Assembly: GCA_003248845.1 (NCBI GenBank)
Contig: QFPD01000122.1
Coordinates: 1-6,585 of the forward strand
DNA: 6,585 bases
Source: Microbacterium sp.
Lineage (GTDB): Bacteria; Actinomycetota; Actinomycetes; Actinomycetales; Microbacteriaceae
Direction of reading: 5' to 3'
The notes under the pieces are model-generated. The model made no database searches, was not told the DNA's origin, and worked only from the letters and a program-made list of their open reading frames with translations. Below are positions 4,701-6,585 of this stretch, piece by piece. The position numbers and the translations under genes are program-made. Within the stretch, counting starts at the first letter, position 1. Every line of letters begins with the position of its first letter.

Positions 4701-6585
4701 TCGCCGCTCAGGATGCCGATGCGCACCGTCCCCTCACCGGTCGCGCCGAACGCGTCGACGACGCGGTACGTGAAGGTGTCCTGGCCGCTCGACCCCGCCG
4801 TGCTGGTGTAGACGATGCCCGTGCCGTCGGGGGCGATCGTCGCGGCGCCGTGCGCGGGCTGGCTGACGATGCGATCGAGCCGCACGACGTCGCCGTCGGG
4901 ATCCATGCCGAACCCGTCGAACGCGATCGTCGTCTGCAGGCCGCTCGCGACGCGGCCGGACAGGCGCGGCGGCAGCGGGTCGCGGTTCTCGTCGGCAGAG
5001 ACGACGCGCACGTGGACGGTGGCGATGTCGCCGAGGGCAGGCGACCCGGTCGTGAAGGCTCGGTAGTCCACGGTGTACTGGCCGGGCTCGTCGGGCGCGA
5101 GGTAACGCAGCACGTCGCCGGATGCGAACGCGAGCGCATCCGGAGTCGAGGAGGTGATCGACTCCGCGTCGAGGCGGGGCCGGCCGCCCTCGGCGGACAC
5201 GTCGTTGTCGAGGACGGGCACGTCGATCTGCTCGCCCGCGCGCACCACGACGCTGTCGTCGACGGTGATGGGAGCCGCCTCGAGCGCGGGCGGCAGGAGG
5301 TAGATCGTCGCCTCCCCGAGGACGGAGGCGCCTTCGTCGGCGGTCCCGTCGCTGACGCGGTACGACACCGTCCCGAGGAGTCCCGACTCCGCCGTGGCGG
5401 TCGAGCCCGACACGCGCAGCTGGCTCTGGCCGACGGCGTCGGCGACGAGCGACGAGCCCGCCGCCGCCGAGACGACGACGTCGCTGAGGAGCAGCACGCG
5501 CCCCGTCGGGTTGGCGACCGCGGCGAGCACGTCGACGGTCGCGTCGGCTTGGGGCCGCACGAAAGCGACGACGGGAGCCGTCGCGAGTTGCGCGGGCGCA
5601 TCCGGGGGCAGGAGCGTCACGCGGGCCGTGCCGGTCGTCTCGCGGCCGCCCGCCGAGACCGTCACGGCGACGCGATAGGTGCCGGGGTTCGCCGCGGCGA
5701 AGTCGAACTGCGTCGTGCCGCCGACGACGGTCGCCGTCGCGGCAGCATCGTCGAGGACCCGCGCCGCGGTGAGGGTGAGCTGGCCGGCCGTGCCGGTGAC
5801 GTGCGGCGCGACGTCGATCGTGAGGCGCGATCCCGCGGTGTCGACGACCGCGAACGACTGCAGGTGGGGCTGCGGATCGCCGAGCACACGCACCGAGAGG
5901 GTTTTCGTCGTGACGGCGCCGCGCGTATCGGCGACGGTGAGGGTCACGGGAGCGGTCGCATCGCCGCCCTCGCCGGTGTCGGCGTGCTGGAAGACGACCC
6001 GCCCTTCCGGCGTCGACGCCACCTGCCCCGTCCCCGACTCAAGGGCCGCCGACAACAGGACGATCGGACCGCCCTCCGGATCGACCCAGTCCCCCAGCAC
6101 GGGCACCGCGACGGTGCCGCCGGCGGCGACCTCCGGCTCGGGCCAGGACTGCTGGCATCCTTCGACCCCGCACCACTGCGGGGCGGAGTTCTCATCGTCT
6201 CCCACGACCCGCAGGGTCACGGTCGCGGGCGCGGAGAGCAGACCGTCGACGGCCGTTCCGTCGCTGACGGCGTAGCGGAAGGAGGTCGTCCCCGCGGCGT
6301 CCGCCGCGACGCGGATGGCGAGGCGCTGCCGGTCGTCCGTGAGGGTGAGGGTGCCGAACGCGGGGTCGAGTCCCTGGACGGACGCGGCATCGATCTGCAG
6401 CACGTCCTCATTGGGGTCGTGGTCGTTGAGGAGCACGGGCAGCGATACGAGGGCACCGGGGCGGACACCGAACGCGTCGTCCTCGGCGACCGGCGGCCGG
6501 GGGTCGATGACAGCCGGCGGCTCCTGTTCGTTCGTCTCGGGAGCGGTCTCCACGGCGTCGTCGAGATCCCAGTTCTGACTCGACG
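1739..6585 (-). CDS. Giant tandem Ig-like/fibronectin-like envelope protein (5' end beyond the window)
   Basis: About 1,614 residues are visible, and the frame is still open at the right edge. Numbering is from the GTG at 6553 as residue 1. That GTG is not the likely start: ten in-frame residues (SSQNWDLDDA preceding) continue to the edge and no ribosome binding site precedes it. An acidic, proline-rich linker (to about residue 20) leads into seven beta-sandwich repeats of roughly 90-115 residues (17-728), several with bacterial Ig/cadherin-like signatures such as LPVLLNDHDPNEDVL (38-52) and FRYAVSDG (92-99). Divergent domains follow (729-1125), then fibronectin-III-like domains (1126-1414), for example YEAVAVNSVGPSRAS (1194-1208), and a C-terminal region (1415-1604). 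All 14 cysteines fall into seven close pairs, which suggests disulfides outside the cytoplasm. There is no transmembrane segment, LPXTG motif or charged tail in the visible part, so membrane anchoring, if any, must lie in the missing N-terminus. From memory of related actinobacterial proteins, that part holds one membrane helix and a propeller-like domain. The role is unknown; adhesion or envelope structure is plausible. Confidence 0.9.
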   Translation of the reverse strand, partial: SSQNWDLDDAVETAPETNEQEPPAVIDPRPPVAEDDAFGVRPGALVSLPVLLNDHDPNEDVLQIDAASVQGLDPAFGTLTLTDDRQRLAIRVAADAAGTTSFRYAVSDGTAVDGLLSAPATVTLRVVGDDENSAPQWCGVEGCQQSWPEPEVAAGGTVAVPVLGDWVDPEGGPIVLLSAALESGTGQVASTPEGRVVFQHADTGEGGDATAPVTLTVADTRGAVTTKTLSVRVLGDPQPHLQSFAVVDTAGSRLTIDVAPHVTGTAGQLTLTAARVLDDAAATATVVGGTTQFDFAAANPGTYRVAVTVSAGGRETTGTARVTLLPPDAPAQLATAPVVAFVRPQADATVDVLAAVANPTGRVLLLSDVVVSAAAGSSLVADAVGQSQLRVSGSTATAESGLLGTVSYRVSDGTADEGASVLGEATIYLLPPALEAAPITVDDSVVVRAGEQIDVPVLDNDVSAEGGRPRLDAESITSSTPDALAFASGDVLRYLAPDEPGQYTVDYRAFTTGSPALGDIATVHVRVVSADENRDPLPPRLSGRVASGLQTTIAFDGFGMDPDGDVVRLDRIVSQPAHGAATIAPDGTGIVYTSTAGSSGQDTFTYRVVDAFGATGEGTVRIGILSGEANPSPITYTDYVHVQAGADSVIRVHPLANDLDPTQGTLTLARVRPDVPETALDGTTSAEFARLSERIRSVTDDTVTIAAGTEPGTMSFLYDVESTSGSTARGLLVVKVVSQRVPDYPVVSDTVLTAADRDDLDTGVDVLAGKVLWSGGDTGDLELGLWGAPAGVSVVGHRLRATPGDAARIIPFSVTGQTPGGPVTTYAFLRVPAASEGALSLRAGTPPLTVGEAQQVDADVASLVALPRGRTLELDAASVRASGARAGGVCVATTGSGIRYTAGEGAPWSDACLVPVRLVGTSAWSVLSIPVSVTPRAPQPSLAPAALEVGPGETHVFDLGSMTTWQGKAEAIEYRIAGAPASFVVTLQGAQLTVRGNDNAAPGTVESVSVEVTSHPGVTPARITLRVGAAPSTLPQGGQAAQQCSQASGSSCTIDVIGAPGEVNPLPSTPLQLVSVTASSACAGVTFAVASASRVVASWDGDAPGATCSARFTVRDAQGRQTAAGRDGSVVLDLLGFPRAPASIAQTAYADGSLTLRVDPGAAQTSYPSVTGFDVRVGGQSVATCSAQGVCPAISAPNGEQRQYEAVAVNSVGPSRASVRTTAWAYDPPAVPSSATSTPVPAGTDGGVVSLTFAGVDAADTKALQITSPVGESITVPVGLGVTSVTVPTFRVGANTTTAVTVTPLSRYEVPPGLGGPAIGSMTVNANGVGAPTAPALTLTAVNAGNGLADITAVGSAGAGGTGSTLRYGIVPQGQPCIATVGGDRQVFRGYPDGRKYTFDLCVESWYGGQPFARATTSAEVRAVQSDRAPTGYTFVVGPTAHVRDGEARWTIDTDPTSPEQPPRDNVVAFSGLPSTVFDTDPGIRVRYEHVSGWWQTPWAAVTPAAGSAPYQVQATWSLGSCAGGTRLTRSSASTGDLATITFDASGIVYYDDANAVIPLAEGADPWLVPDAAVRVEGIRVGVDWSAHGWNLDAATATLSARCTPVPPTTGGTP
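1742..2311 (-). other. C-terminal region of the giant protein, no recognised domain
   Basis: Residues 1415-1604 are rich in aromatic residues (for example SGWWQTPWAAV at 1482-1492, YYDDANAVIP and WLVPDAAV) and contain one far-spaced cysteine pair, C1512/C1593. I do not recognise the fold. The chain ends in a polar PVPPTTGGTP tail with no hydrophobic anchor or sorting signal. Confidence 0.5.
1749..1753 (-). promoter_or_regulatory. Ribosome binding site for the MoxR ATPase gene
   Basis: The minus strand reads GGAGG six bases before the GTG at 1742, within the codons for the last residues of the giant protein. This is a near-consensus Shine-Dalgarno sequence and decides the ATPase start. It also allows independent initiation in addition to coupling. 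Confidence 0.8.
2312..3178 (-). other. Fibronectin type III-like domains of the giant protein
   Basis: Residues 1126-1414 hold about three domains. The first (1126-1217) is the clearest fibronectin-III match: it opens with a proline-rich joint and ends in YEAVAVNSVGPSRAS, the usual Tyr-x-hydrophobic-x-Ala-x-Asn-x-x-Gly pattern. The third (about 1321-1414) ends in a similar YTFDLCVESWYGGQPFARAT. The middle one (1218-1320) is more divergent and less certain. Cysteine pairs C1175/C1181 and C1367/C1392 lie within single domains. These domains are distal if the protein is anchored at its N-terminus, and could contact ligands. Confidence 0.65.
3179..4369 (-). other. Central divergent beta-sandwich region of the giant protein
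   Basis: Residues 729-1125 keep the roughly 95-residue periodicity but mostly lack the ND-x-DP motif. Approximate units are 729-821, 822-924, 925-1017 and 1018-1125. The unit at 822-924 keeps an LELDAASVR strand like LQIDAASVQ of the first repeat, which argues for common descent. Cysteine pairs C880/C902, C1034/C1042 and C1072/C1098 appear here. Segment limits are judged by eye from proline-rich joints such as TPRAPQPSLAP (924-934). Confidence 0.55.
4370..6505 (-). repeat. Protein-level tandem array of seven bacterial Ig/cadherin-like domains
   Basis: Residues 17-728 of the giant protein divide into about seven units, with approximate bounds 17-118, 119-226, 227-316, 317-422, 423-519, 525-615 and 616-728. 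Recurrent marks are an acidic motif early in the unit (NDHDPNEDVL, DWVDPEGGPI, LDNDVSAEGGRPRLD, MDPDGDVVRLD, NDLDPTQGTLTL), a later F/Y-x-Y-x-V strand (FRYAVSDG, VSYRVSDG, FTYRVVDA, FLYDVEST) and linkers such as DENSAP and DENRDP. The acidic motifs resemble calcium-binding loops of cadherin-like bacterial domains; metal binding is inferred. Units 3 and 4 have lost the acidic motif. The repeats are diverged in DNA sequence, so no nucleotide repeat is evident. Confidence 0.75.
5118..5143. repeat. Short perfect inverted repeat inside the giant gene
   Basis: CCGGATGCG (5118-5126) and CGCATCCGG (5135-5143) form a perfect 9-base-pair stem with an 8-base loop. It sits in codons for residues about 471-479, in the fifth Ig-like unit. 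No T-run follows on either strand. In a 6.6 kb sequence this rich in GC, about one such hairpin is expected by chance, so no function is claimed. Confidence 0.4.

Noticed and set aside
5118..5143. Hairpin considered as a terminator or regulatory RNA element
   Set aside because: It lies in the middle of a coding frame with no T-run on either strand, and stems of this size are expected by chance in GC-rich DNA of this length.
1890..5601. Other-frame minus-strand open stretches such as 1890-2915, 2985-3863 and 4708-5601
   Set aside because: Their translations are Arg/Ser/Pro-rich shadows of the giant gene in shifted frames. The giant frame is uninterrupted across all of them, so they do not signal a frameshift.
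6551..6553. GTG at 6553 as the start of the giant protein
   Set aside because: No Shine-Dalgarno-like sequence precedes it, the frame stays open to the window edge, and starting there would leave an envelope protein without any signal peptide or anchor.
1..6585. tRNA, rRNA, CRISPR array, insertion sequence, attachment site or riboswitch
   Set aside because: The window is fully occupied by three overlapping coding frames, and I see no regular spaced repeats, terminal inverted repeats or structured non-coding stretch.

Overview
The window looks like a piece of chromosome from a high-GC actinobacterium. GC is high throughout, third codon positions are almost always G or C, both visible start codons are GTG with purine-rich ribosome binding sites, and the protein sequences resemble those of Microbacteriaceae (Microbacterium/Leifsonia-like). 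The family-level placement is inference from protein style, not from a search.

All three genes lie on the minus strand and together cover every base, so transcription runs from position 6585 towards position 1. First (6585 to 1739) is the 3' four-fifths or so of a giant, probably surface-exposed protein. It carries tandem bacterial Ig-like/cadherin-like domains, then divergent beta-sandwich domains, then fibronectin-III-like domains and a cysteine-containing C-terminal region. Its true start lies beyond the right edge. Second (1742 to 777) is a complete 321-residue MoxR-family AAA+ ATPase. Third (780 to 1, running off the left edge) is the N-terminal 260 residues of a DUF58 protein with two membrane segments; the window ends inside its signature motif.

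Both gene junctions are 4-base GTGA overlaps, in which the GTG start of the next gene shares bases with the TGA stop of the previous one. Each start also has its own Shine-Dalgarno-like sequence. This is a tight, translationally coupled operon. MoxR plus DUF58 is a widespread pair, thought to work as an ATP-driven chaperone or assembly module at the membrane. What merits attention is its direct coupling to a giant Ig-domain envelope protein, which suggests that this protein is the client or partner. In actinobacterial genomes I recall this kind of cluster continuing into a transglutaminase-like membrane protein, a PP2C phosphatase, an FHA protein and a Ser/Thr kinase, but none of those is visible here.

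I see no RNA gene, mobile element, CRISPR array, promoter or convincing terminator. The operon promoter must lie to the right of the window.
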